Origin: Thraustochytrium sp. TN22
Lineage: Eukaryota; Sar; Bigyra; Thraustochytrida; Thraustochytriidae
Direction of reading: 5' to 3'
DNA: 42,369 bases
Assembly: GCA_013306675.1 (NCBI GenBank)
Contig: JABLUY010000286.1
Coordinates: 1 to 42,369 of the forward strand
The first letter of the stretch is position 1. Every line of letters starts with the position of its first letter. Shown here piece after piece: positions 10,021-19,008 of this stretch. A program made the position numbers and the translations under genes. The notes under the pieces were generated by a model. It did not search any database, was not told where the DNA came from, and saw only the letters and a program-made list of their open reading frames with translations.

Positions 10021-11727
10021 ATGCCGCGCAAGCAAACGCAGCGTAAGCCGCCGAAGAGGCGTGGAAAGCTGGATGAGCACCAGCTGCCAGACCAGCACCA
10101 AGAGCCGAACCCAGCAAGTCCAGCACCAGCAGCAGCAGCTCCAGCTCCAGCTCCAGCTCCAGCTCCAGCACCAGCACCAGTACCAGCAGCAGCAGCACCA
10201 AGACCATCACCAGCCGCAGCAGCCGTGGTCACCGCCCCCCATTCCACCGGAGCAACGTTCGCCTTCTCTGGCCACGGAGTACTCGAGCTCTCGGTCGGCG
10301 ACGCCGACTCCAGCCAACACCCATGATCAGGATGCCGTCATGGCTGCCTCGCAGATGGAGTCCATTGGCATGCGGATCCTCGCAATCGCCAAGTCACAAT
10401 TGCAGGACGTGCGCCTGATGGCGGATTCCATTGCCGCCGTGTCCGCGATTGACGGTGTCTCGAAGCTCTACGCGTCCCACCTCCAGCAGGTTCAAAAGCG
10501 CACGGAGGCCGACTTGACTGTCCTGATCCAACGGCAGCTCGTTGCCCTCGGCGCAGACCTCCTCAGGGACGGCGGCATGATCTTTTCGACGGCATGGCGT
10601 CAACGTTATCGCGGGGCGAAAAAGTGTTTCATCAGCACGATGGAGGCCGCCTTTCTGCGTACGTACCTGGGCGAGGCGATGGAGGCCGCGCGCGACGTGA
10701 CGACGGAACACCGGCAGCGCTTCTTTGAGCGACCAGGCCGGGCGCAGAGCGTCCTGTCGCGGGCTACACCCGCGAAGCAGAAGATGTACGAAGAGGTTTA
10801 CACCGTCTTCTGGCGCCAGCTCGCCGGCAATGAGCGCATCCTGAAGGGCGTGGGCGTCTACGTGTCCGCGGTACGCACCAAGTTCAGCAAGGACGTCACC
10901 CAGCGACTCCAGCTCTTCCTGGACCAGTACGAGGCGATTTGCAGCGTGCACGGCGAGGAGCAGCACTCCGCTGTGGCGCTCGCAGGCGTGCCCAGCGGCT
11001 TGGACAACACCGCCAGCGCCAAGGAGTGGGCACCGCACCAGGACAAGCGCCTGTTTCCAGTGCTGGAGACGCCGGACCAGCGTGGCACGCTCCAGATCAG
11101 CCCCTCGCTGCAGAGGGACGCCGAGGGCGTGCACAAGGCATGCATCTTCCGTTGGGACTCCAGTAAGTGGTGAAGAGGCGAGATGCGGCGAAGACTTGTG
11201 AGATGGCGAGCTAACGCGAGCACTTGACTAAGAGCGCAGAGGTCGACAAGGAGGTGATGGAGCTCCTCATGGCCTGGGCGGCGGTCGCTTTCCTGCCGCC
11301 GTCCGCACCTGCGTGGACGACGCTTAAGAACTCCGACGTCACCACGACGCAGTTCCTTGGCCTGGTGACCCGCGTCCAGCTTGCGTGGCTCTGGGCATGC
11401 ATCGTGCGGCGCGCCAAGGGCACAGCTGAGGGCTCCCATGCGCACAAAGGCGCTCACGGCCAGGCCTTTGCCCTTTTCGACCGCTGCTATGCCTAGTTCA
11501 AGCACTTCACGAGGAACGAGGAGCCCGGCAACGACAAGGCAGACACTAGGACCTTCGATGTTGGCGCGTCCTTGAATAACATGCTCACTTCCAAGGAGAA
11601 GGCGGAGGAGGAGCTCAACGAGAAGCGCAAGAGGGCCGAGGAAAAGCACAGCACCACGCGCGCCAGGCAGGAGCAAGAGTATCCTGCCACCCTCTCGCAC
11701 GCAGAGAACCGCGACCTTACCTGGTAG
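10021..11727 (+). pseudogene. Decayed accessory gene of transposon copy 1
   Basis: Homologue of the intact accessory gene at 16852-18569. The ATG at 10021 is conserved (MPRK), but 20 bp present in copy 2 are missing after GAGCCGAACCC, between direct repeats AACCC. This shifts that frame, which then ends at 10326. The downstream body remains open from an out-of-frame ATG at 10061. The 77-bp intron (11163-11239) is conserved with GT/AG borders. In exon 2 a TAG at 11494-11496 replaces the TGG after DRCYA, removing the last 77 residues. Translation from 10061 could still yield a shortened protein, so complete loss of function is likely but not certain. Confidence 0.8.
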
Positions 11728-12102
11728 CTAGCTAGCTAGGGAACTTGAAAGGAACAAAACTTGCCCGGTCTCGAGACCGAGCTTCGCTCTTGCCCTTGAC
11801 AGAGCTGACCCCGGCCGGCCCCGGCCGGGCTCGACTCGTTCGCATGACCGAGCCTGGCCCACTCCCCCTCCGGGCTGGGCTCGCCGCTCCGCCGAGCCTG
11901 ACCCGCCCCATCACCTTGCCACGCCCCGCCGCCTCACCGGGTTGCGCCCCGTCGCGCGACCGGGACCGGAAAAACAAAGCGCCCGGCGTTGCGCCGCGAA
12001 TACCCCCTCCCGGTGGCGCCACCGGGCCAGGACCGGATTTTTTCACATTGCCCGGCCCGGCCAGGCCTCCGGGCTACACCCTGTCAGACTGGTCCCCTAG
12101 AC
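11728..12102. promoter_or_regulatory. Right subterminal region of transposon copy 1
   Basis: Non-coding, beginning with a TAGCTAGCTAGCTAGG run right after the ancestral accessory-gene stop and ending at the inverted repeat. It contains CCGAG pentamers and the self-complementary GGTCTCGAGACC near 11766. Confidence 0.5.
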
Positions 12103-12115
12103 GGCCGTCTAGGGG
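12094..12115. repeat. Palindromic junction between the two transposon copies
   Basis: A perfect 22-bp palindrome. It consists of the right end of copy 1 (CCCCTAGAC), GGCC, and the left end of copy 2 (GTCTAGGGG). The two elements therefore share a single GGCC between them. Confidence 0.95.
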
Positions 12116-12606
12116 TCATCCTGGGAGGGACTGCGTGTGGCTCGGATGAACTCCGGGCCCAGCCAAGGTGCGCACCGAGTGCAGCGGTACTCGGGGACGG
12201 GGGCTGTCTCGGTCTTTGCGCGACCGGGCTGACTCGGGTGCCGTGGCGCCCTCACCGAGGCTGGCCCGATTCGGGTCCTGGGCGACTCGGTCGCCGCGGT
12301 TGCGCTCGGTGATGGAGATCGCCGACCGGAACTGGCAAGGTCGAAGGCCGCAACCACCGGGTCTGACCCGGTCATTGCCTTGCCTCGGCACAATCAGCTG
12401 ATTGCGGAGAGGGCGAGCATAAGAGAGGCGGCCGGGCAGGCAGCCTGCTCATGGTCAAGGGACGATTGTGCGAATCGGTACCGGGCGGCAGAGCGGTGCT
12501 TAACCGCTCGGCAGCGATGCTGCGCCGCGTTTGCCGCGGGCGCCAAGCTGATAGAGAAGGAACATGTAGATGATTGTGCAGAACTTGGCGTTGCGGGCCT
12601 GCGTTG
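12107..12606. promoter_or_regulatory. Left subterminal region of transposon copy 2
   Basis: Non-coding sequence between the terminus and the transposase stop codon. At least eight CTCGG or CCGAG pentamers lie in the first ~230 bp. The same tRNA-Ser-like D-arm sequence as in copy 1 lies on the minus strand at about 12480-12530. Confidence 0.5.
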
Positions 12607-15600
12607 CTAGGGCGCATTGCTGGCAGCGCTCGTGGTATTGGTTGTCTGGGTCTGGGTCTGGCGGACCAAGGGCGACCTTCGCTTCGCGTTGGCGGGCTGC
12701 ACGTTTCTGCGCCTCTTCATCGAGCTAGCTCGGTTGCCGGTGTCCTTGAAGCGGCCTCCTTGGTCATACTTGGACAGGAATTTGAGAAGGCTCGCCTGGT
12801 ACTCGATCTCGTCGTCGTGGTCATCGTCAACGAGATGAACGTCTTCAAGCATTGATGCACCGGCGGTACCTGTGCTCTCTGTGCCCTGCGTACCAGGCGC
12901 CCGGACCGAATGGCCGCGCGTCGCTGCCGCAGCAGCGAAATGCGCCCCAAAGGGGTGCATGGTCCACGAGCCGAAAGCGAGGGAGCCAGAGGGCCAGAAG
13001 GCAATGCGCCGCCTCCCGGAGCCCTCTCCATCGACCCACAGGGTATCGCCGCCGCTGAGCTTGCCAAGCGTTGTGACGGTGATGTCCGTGTCTCTGATGC
13101 TGCGATGGCTGTCGAGGTCAAGCACGCAGAACCCTGAGAGGTGCGCGCCACGGAAACGGTGCCGCGTGAGACGAGCGTGTGCATCGCGGTCAGGGTGGAC
13201 CCGAACCGCTACGCAGATGGCTTCATGGCCGTCGCGCTCGTCCACTGCTTGTACGAAGCCCAAAGGCATGAGGAGCTGCTCAGTCTCGGTGATGAAGATT
13301 GAAGGTGGGAGGTCGCGACTCACGCCCATGCCGGTGCCTGTGCGGCGAGCGCCCGGCAGGGTCTCCAGCTTGCCTTCGCGGAGCGATGCCTTCTCGAAGA
13401 GACGAAGCGCAGTGTTCTCAGCGAAATGCCTGCGCAGGCTCGAGTAGATGAGGGCCGCGAGGCTCGTGGCGTCTTGGGCCTCGGCCTTGATCCCAGCGCG
13501 CGCCGCGCCTTCCCCTATTCTTTGCGCGACAAGCGCAGCCGGCTTTTGTTGTAGTCTGCGACGCTGCCAGCTCACCTCGAGAGGAGTGCTGCCAGGATCA
13601 AGCTCGTCGCCCGAGCCCTCGAGGCCGTCCCCCTCGTCCCCGCTCTCCAGGACACCGCTTGCGTCCTCTGGGGTCCGGGCCTCGAGGACGGGCATCCCGG
13701 CATCGGCCCCAATCAGGCGCGCATGTCGCGTCGGCTTTGGAGCGCACGGCTTGCACGTCCCGCGCACGGCATCGCGCTCGATGCTACGGCTCAGAAGCCA
13801 CACGTCGGACGCGTCGGTGCCCTTGTTGACGAGCTTGGCGAGCTTGGCAATCGCGAGGTGGTGGTGTTCAAAGCTGGATGTGTCGGTAAGGGCGAGGCTC
13901 CCAGCAAAGGTGATCTGGTCGACCATGTGGTAGATTGCGTGCAGCTTGAGAGTGGTCGCCCTCGAGAACTCGAAGAGAATCCGGTAGCGCTCGGTGTAGT
14001 GTTGCAGCTCCGCGACATCCCCTCGCATGGCCGGAAGCGCGTCCCGCCTGACGCTCTTGCGTGCGAAGTGGAAACAGACACGGATCGCTGCTGCTAGAGC
14101 CCAGACCAGCACCCGAAAGGAGTCGTCGATCATGGTACGCTCCTGGATGCTCGCGTCGTCGGCGACCAAGACGTCATGTATGTATGAGGTGAGCAGCCCG
14201 CGAGCGAGTCGCGGGTAGTCTCGAGCGCTCATCAACTTGGGGTTGAGCGCATCCGCGGAGTACTGGCCGTCTGCAGCGAGGTGCTCCTGCAGCGGTTCCA
14301 CGGCTTTCAAAATGGGTGGAAGGCCATCTGCCTTGGCCATCGCGGCGAGGAAGCCCGCCTTGTTGCGGGTCAGGCAGCACGCCACAGCCCTTACCAAGTC
14401 CCTGACGGGCCCGAGCCACAGCGTGTGGAGAGTGTCGTACGGGAACATCTTATAGATGGAGGTGCTGGCCGCAAAGAAGTTCATCGGGGTCGTGAAGAGC
14501 GCGTTTCGCCGACCCGGCTCGAACGCATGCAGCCCGAAGAGTCCAACGTACTCGCTTGGGCTGGGCACGCTCCTAGGAACCACGCTGGAACCCACGGGCC
14601 GCGGCAAGATGTCCACCGCCCTCCAGCGAGCCTTGACCAACTCGAGGTCGCGGGCCCCCTGCGGTGGCATGGCCTTCCCGTCCTTGAAGATCGCCGTATC
14701 GGCTGAGCATACCCTGCACCGGGTCACCTCCACTGAGGCGGTCAACCTGCTGAGCTCCTGGCTGTCGCCCAGCACGTTGCCGAGCACCGGCACCGCACGC
14801 ACCGTTTCTCCGGGCGCAATCTCGAAAAGGATGCCGCCGGCGTCGAGAGCGTACTCCTGCCATGCAGAGATTTGGAGGAAGAAGGCCTCCAGCACGCACT
14901 GCTCCATGGCGCGCCTGTGCACTGTCGCCCTAGTTCCAGAGCGATGGCTGCAAGGGACGTGCATGTAGCCCAGCTCGCGGTAGGCAGCACTTCTCGCCAG
15001 CGTCGCTCGCTCGTGCCAGTACGTGAAGAGGATGATGGGACACTTGCTAACTCCGCCACTCTTGGTGACGTTGGTGCCGTCGATGTAGATGCCCAGAGGG
15101 AGCGCGGCGACCTCGCTAGAGATATTCACGGACTTCCACGCACCGTCTGGCTCCGCGAGCTTTCGCGCCTGGACCTTGGCGCGAACCTGCTCTTGCATCT
15201 CTCGAGATCGAGAGCCGTCGCAGAACTCCGAGTACACAGCCGGGTTTTCGTTGGCGAATGCGTGCAGCTTCTCGCCGCTCGCAAGGACGTCAGTGGAGTG
15301 CAGGAGGTCATGGATAAGCACGACGGGGTCGCGCAGTCTGACGCTGTGCGTGGGCTCACAGCCCGTGCCGTCGACGAGCTCCTTCATGTCGAAGACAAAC
15401 TCAAACACGCCACCTAGGTAGTTGGCGGCGGCCCTGCGGAGCATGGCCCGGGCCCGCTTCATCCCCTTCATCTTGAGGCGCTTCTTGATAAGCACGACAC
15501 CCGCGGCCTCAATGAGCCCGGCTTTGATGCACTCGATGAGGGCGTCGTTGAGCATGCTACTGTGGAGCGCCCTGCTCTTCTCAAAGGTGCTCATGTGGCT

Positions 15601-16461
15601 TCCGAGCGTCGCGCAGAGGTCTACATGCATCGCGGTGAGCCGGTGCACCTTGCTGGCTCCCTTGAGGTACGCATCTCGGGCCGCGTCGAGGTCGGCTAAA
15701 TGCTTCTTGAGGTGGCTGGTGAGGTCCGCCTCGCCGTCCTTGGCGCGCGGCCCACGCACGCACGGAATCGTCGTGCTGGTGGGCTGTTCCACGTTGCCCA
15801 CGAGCACGATACACGACAGGAACTCTTGCGGGTCCTCAGGTAGGCCACCCGCAACTTGACCGTCGCTGCCATCGTCGTCGTGCAGGTCGTCCACCGTCTC
15901 ATCAATGTCGAGAAGTGACATGGGCTTCGAGAGGTCCTCGATGAGTGCATCGAGCTGGATCCTCTTCTCGACGGCTTCTTCCGCAGCGTTGGTCCCTTGG
16001 TCTTGGCTAGAGCCGTGCATGCAGGCCGCGTTGTCGTCGTCGTCGTCGTCGTCGTCGTTGCTTTCAAGCGCAAGACGTTGATGTTCGCGCAGGTGCTGCC
16101 CTGGAAATTGCCATTTTGACGGAATGACCCAGCGACCATTCTGCGTGGGATGCGCCTCAAGCTGGCGCTTTGACGTCTCCCATGCAAGTGAGGTTATGAT
16201 CTCATTTTGTCCCCACCCGCGAGCGAAGTGCTTGTTGTAGATCCTCAGGCAGGACACGTTGTGCTGCAAGTGGGTGTCGAGGAGGATCTCGCTGGTGGTG
16301 AAGAAGATACACCCCTCGTTCAGGCATTTCAGTACTTTGCCAGAGTGCTGCTGAAGGTAGGCTTGCTCGCATCTCACTTCGTCGTGGTCCTTGCTGCTGC
16401 GCGCGAAGGTGCAGAAGCGGCAGCGGTCTCCAATGCCAAAGGACATGGTGCGTGCAAGCAC
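12607..16461 (-). CDS. Transposase, CACTA/Plavaka-like DDE superfamily
   Basis: This 1284-residue protein should excise and insert the element in the nucleus. The N-terminus has paired Cys/His residues (C14, C17, C46, C50, H64, H67, C71) fitting a zinc finger. An Asp run (136-143) leads to helical sequence. The catalytic core shows LGIYIDGTNVTKSG with candidate D461, GNVLGDSQEL with candidate D566, and a Cys knuckle CRVC (582-585) after it. FPYDTLHTLWLG follows at 673-684, and a late KLHAIYHMVDQI...SSFEHHHLAIAKLAK block carries E865. These resemble, in order, the blocks of Plavaka and CACTA Tnp2 transposases. A ~300-residue C-terminal region of unknown function follows, ending in a basic Gln/Thr-rich tail. 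The gene is open throughout. An alternative Met lies five codons in (16446). Exact catalytic residues are inferred. Confidence 0.82.
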   Translation of the reverse strand: MLARTMSFGIGDRCRFCTFARSSKDHDEVRCEQAYLQQHSGKVLKCLNEGCIFFTTSEILLDTHLQHNVSCLRIYNKHFARGWGQNEIITSLAWETSKRQLEAHPTQNGRWVIPSKWQFPGQHLREHQRLALESNDDDDDDDDNAACMHGSSQDQGTNAAEEAVEKRIQLDALIEDLSKPMSLLDIDETVDDLHDDDGSDGQVAGGLPEDPQEFLSCIVLVGNVEQPTSTTIPCVRGPRAKDGEADLTSHLKKHLADLDAARDAYLKGASKVHRLTAMHVDLCATLGSHMSTFEKSRALHSSMLNDALIECIKAGLIEAAGVVLIKKRLKMKGMKRARAMLRRAAANYLGGVFEFVFDMKELVDGTGCEPTHSVRLRDPVVLIHDLLHSTDVLASGEKLHAFANENPAVYSEFCDGSRSREMQEQVRAKVQARKLAEPDGAWKSVNISSEVAALPLGIYIDGTNVTKSGGVSKCPIILFTYWHERATLARSAAYRELGYMHVPCSHRSGTRATVHRRAMEQCVLEAFFLQISAWQEYALDAGGILFEIAPGETVRAVPVLGNVLGDSQELSRLTASVEVTRCRVCSADTAIFKDGKAMPPQGARDLELVKARWRAVDILPRPVGSSVVPRSVPSPSEYVGLFGLHAFEPGRRNALFTTPMNFFAASTSIYKMFPYDTLHTLWLGPVRDLVRAVACCLTRNKAGFLAAMAKADGLPPILKAVEPLQEHLAADGQYSADALNPKLMSARDYPRLARGLLTSYIHDVLVADDASIQERTMIDDSFRVLVWALAAAIRVCFHFARKSVRRDALPAMRGDVAELQHYTERYRILFEFSRATTLKLHAIYHMVDQITFAGSLALTDTSSFEHHHLAIAKLAKLVNKGTDASDVWLLSRSIERDAVRGTCKPCAPKPTRHARLIGADAGMPVLEARTPEDASGVLESGDEGDGLEGSGDELDPGSTPLEVSWQRRRLQQKPAALVAQRIGEGAARAGIKAEAQDATSLAALIYSSLRRHFAENTALRLFEKASLREGKLETLPGARRTGTGMGVSRDLPPSIFITETEQLLMPLGFVQAVDERDGHEAICVAVRVHPDRDAHARLTRHRFRGAHLSGFCVLDLDSHRSIRDTDITVTTLGKLSGGDTLWVDGEGSGRRRIAFWPSGSLAFGSWTMHPFGAHFAAAAATRGHSVRAPGTQGTESTGTAGASMLEDVHLVDDDHDDEIEYQASLLKFLSKYDQGGRFKDTGNRASSMKRRRNVQPANAKRRSPLVRQTQTQTTNTTSAASNAP

Positions 16462-16513
16462 CGGCAGTGCGCCCCCTGACGAAGCTTCTCAAAGACTCAA
16501 CCAGCTGCGAGTC

Positions 16514-16553
<40 letters not shown>

Positions 16554-16851
16554 TTGATCTCTGAGCGCGGACGCGAGAGCGCGGCACTGCGTGCTGCCGA
16601 CGGCCACGCGCGTGGCCCTTCTCGCGCGCCGGCCGCTCTCGCGCGTTGCGACCTCCGCAACGCGCCGCAACCATGGATCATGCTCCTCGCGCGCAAATCC
16701 TCGGGACGATGGTTGCGCCCTCTGCGCACGCCGCAGGGCGAGCAGAACCGTGACGCGGGGCGAGGCGCGGCTGGGCGTCGAAGCTGCGATCACGTCGAGC
16801 CTGCGCTCGTCGCGTTCTAGCTGCATATCTTCGTCGAGCTCGCCACGAAGA
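16462..16851. promoter_or_regulatory. Divergent promoter region between transposase and accessory gene
   Basis: This 390-bp spacer separates the two transposon genes' start codons and contains (CGG)n at 16514-16552. The accessory-gene frame is open upstream to an ATG at 16591, but the ATG at 16852 is preferred because it is the one conserved with copy 1. Bidirectional promoter function is inferred from the layout. Confidence 0.6.
16514..16552. repeat. (CGG)n microsatellite in transposon copy 2
   Basis: About 13 CGG units between the two divergent transposon genes, matching the tract at 9695-9733. Confidence 0.95.
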
Positions 16852-18569
16852 ATGCCGCGCAAGCCGCGTGGAAAGCTAAACCAGCAGCCAGACCAGCACC
16901 AAGAGCCGAACCCTCTACAGCACCCGCAAACCCAGCAAGTCCAGCAGCAGCAGCAGCAGCTCCAGCACCAGCTCCAGCACCAGCACCAGCACCAGCATCA
17001 CCAGCACCAAGACCATCACCAGCCGCAGCAGCACCAGCACCAAGACCATCACCAGCCGCAGCAGCCGTGGTCGCCGCCCCCCATTCCACCGGAGCAACGT
17101 TCGCCTTCTCTGGCCACGGAGTACTCGAGCTCTCGGTCGGCGACGCCGACTCCAGCCAACACCCATGATCAGGATGCCGTCATGGCTGCCTCGCAGATGG
17201 AGTCCATTGGCATGCGGATCCTCGCAATCGCCAAGTCACAATTGCAGGACGTGCGCCTGATGGAGGATTCCATTGCCGCCGTCTCCGCGGTTGACGGCGT
17301 CTCGGAGCTCCACGCGTCCCAGCTCCAGCAGGTTCAAAAGCGCACGGAGGCCGACTTGGCTGTCCTGATCCAACGGCAGCTCGTTGCCCTCGGCGCAGAC
17401 CTCCTCAGGGACGGCGGCATGATCTTTTCGACGGCATGGCGCCAACGTTATCGCGGGGCGAAGGAGTGTTTCATCAGCGCGATGGAGGCCGCCTTTCTGC
17501 GCACGTACCTGGGCGAGGCGATGGAGGCCGCGCGAGACGTGACGACGGAACACCGGCAGCGCTTCTTTGAGAGACCAGGCCGGGCGCCGAGCGTCCTGTC
17601 GCGGGCTACACCCGCGAAGCAGAAGATGTACGAAGAGGTTTACACCGTCTTCTGGCGCCAGCTCGCCGGCAATGAGCGCATCCTCAAGGGCGTGGGCGTC
17701 TACGTGTCCGCGGTACGCACCAAGTTCAGCAAGGACGTCACCCAGCGACTCCAGCTCTTCCTGGACCAGTACGAGGCGATTTGCAGCGTGCACGGCGAGG
17801 AGCAGCACTCCGCTGTGGCGCTCGCAGGCGTGCCCAGCGGCTTGGACAACACCGCCAGCGCCAAGGAGTGGGCACCGCACCAGGACAAGCGCCTGTTTCC
17901 AGTGCTGGAGACGCCGGACCAGCGTGGCACGCTCCAGATCAGCCCCTCGCTGCAGAGGGACGCCGAGGGCGTGCACAAGGCATGCATCTTCCGTTGGGAC
18001 TCCAGTAAGTGGTGAAGAGGCGAGATGCGGCGAAGACTTGTGAGATGGCGAGCTAACGCGAGCACTTGACTAAGAGCGCAGAGGTCGACAAGGAGGTGAT
18101 GGAGCTCCTCATGGCCTGGGCGGCGGTCGCTTTCCTGCCGCCGTCCGCACCTGCGTGGACGACGCTTAAGAACTCCGACGTCACCACGACGCAGTTCCTT
18201 GGCCTGGTGACCCGCGTCCAGCTTGCGTGGCTCTGGGCATGCATCGTGCGGCGCGCCAAGGGCACAGCTGAGGGCTCCCATGCGCACAAAGGCGCTCACG
18301 GCCAGGCCTTTGCCCTTTTCGACCGCTGCTATGCCTGGTTCAAGCACTTCACGAGGAACGAGGAGCCCGGCAACGACAAGGCAGACACTAGAACCTTCGA
18401 CGTTGGCGCGTCCCTGAATAACATGCTCACTTCCAAGGAGAAGGCGGAGGAGGAGCTCAACAAGAAGCGCAAGAGGGCCGCGGAAACGCACAGCACCACG
18501 CGCGCCAGGCAGGAGCAAGAGTGTCCTGCCACCCTCTCGCACGCAGAGAACCGCGACCTTGCCTGGTAG
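16852..18569 (+). CDS. Transposon accessory protein, spliced (two exons), function unknown
   Basis: Exon 1 is 16852-18004 and exon 2 is 18082-18569, giving 546 residues. The 77-bp intron 18005-18081 has GTAAGT at the donor, CTAAC as a likely branch site and GCAG at the acceptor; splicing restores the frame (WDS-K-VDKEVMELL). The N-terminus is basic, then Gln/His/Pro-rich. The middle and C-terminus are helical and charged (MYEEVYTVFWRQLAG, VRTKFSKDVTQRLQLFLDQY), ending in a coiled-coil-like Lys/Glu/Arg stretch. No known domain is recognised. Its place beside a CACTA-like transposase suggests a role like the TnpA/TNP1 DNA-binding partners of CACTA elements, but that is inference from context. 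Without splicing, translation stops at 18015. Confidence 0.75.
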
Positions 18570-18943
18570 CTAGCTAGCTAGGAACTTGAAAGGAACAAAA
18601 CTTGCCCGGTCTCGAGACCGAGCTCCGCACTTGCCCTTGACAGAGCTGACCCCGGCCGGCCCCGGCCGGGCTCGACTCGTTCGCGTGACCGAGCCTGGCC
18701 CACTCCCCCTCCGGGCTGGGCTCGCCGCTCCGCCGAGCCTGACCCGCCCCATAACCTTGCCACGCCCCGCCGCCTCACCGGGTTGCGCCCCGTCGCGCGA
18801 CCGGGACCGGAAAAACAAAGCGCCCGGCGTTGCGCCGCGAATACCCCCTCCCGGTGGCGCCACCGGGCCAGGACCGGATTTTTTCACATTGCCCGGCCCG
18901 GCCAGGCCTCCGAGCTACACCCTGTCAGACTGGTCCCCTAGAC
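18570..18943. promoter_or_regulatory. Right subterminal region of transposon copy 2
   Basis: Non-coding. It repeats the TAGCTAGCTAGCTAGG run, the GGTCTCGAGACC palindrome and dispersed CCGAG pentamers found in copy 1, and ends in the inverted repeat. Confidence 0.5.
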
Positions 18944-18949
18944 GGCCCG

Positions 18950-19008
18950 GGCCGCGCCCGGCCGCGGCGGCGCCGCCGCCGCCGCCGCCGCGCAGTGCCA
19001 GACCGCGG
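18950..19008. repeat. GC-only stretch with GCC repeats outside the transposon
   Basis: Almost pure G+C sequence with (GCC)n and a perfect short inverted repeat (CCAGACCGCGGTCTGG), lying between the transposon end and a 221-bp duplication. Confidence 0.7.

Larger units (their letters stand above)
8234..12102. mobile_element. DNA transposon copy 1, internally deleted (non-autonomous) derivative
   Basis: This 3.87-kb element has 9-bp terminal inverted repeats GTCTAGGGG (8234-8242) and CCCCTAGAC (12094-12102), with GGCC directly outside each end (8230-8233 and 12103-12106). It is nearly identical to copy 2 at 12107-18943 in both flanks, but lacks about 2.9 kb of the transposase gene (the counterpart of about 13503-16407) and a further ~36 bp near the transposase start. 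Its remaining transposase part has a premature stop, and its accessory gene has a 20-bp deletion and a nonsense codon. It is probably mobilised, if at all, by the protein of copy 2 or of other family members. Confidence 0.88.
12107..18943. mobile_element. DNA transposon copy 2, apparently intact two-gene element (CACTA/Plavaka-like)
   Basis: This 6.84-kb element is bounded by the same 9-bp inverted repeats (12107-12115 and 18935-18943) and flanked by GGCC (12103-12106 and 18944-18947). It holds a single-exon transposase on the minus strand and a two-exon accessory gene on the plus strand, transcribed divergently from a shared ~390-bp region with a CGG repeat. Subterminal regions of 350-500 bp carry repeated CTCGG/CCGAG pentamers. 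Two-gene layout, subterminal repeats and transposase motifs fit the CMC (CACTA/Mirage/Chapaev, including Plavaka) group. The termini do not start with CACTA, so it is a divergent member or relative. Both frames are open, so it may be autonomous. Confidence 0.87.

Noticed and set aside
11725-11740. TAGCTAGCTAGCTAGG runs (also at 18567, 20440 and 34066) considered as a functional site
   Set aside because: Two of them are the same transposon position. The others are simple CTAG repeats without shared context.
12094-12115. 22-bp palindrome considered as a terminator or operator
   Set aside because: It is fully explained by the abutting inverted repeats of the two transposon copies.
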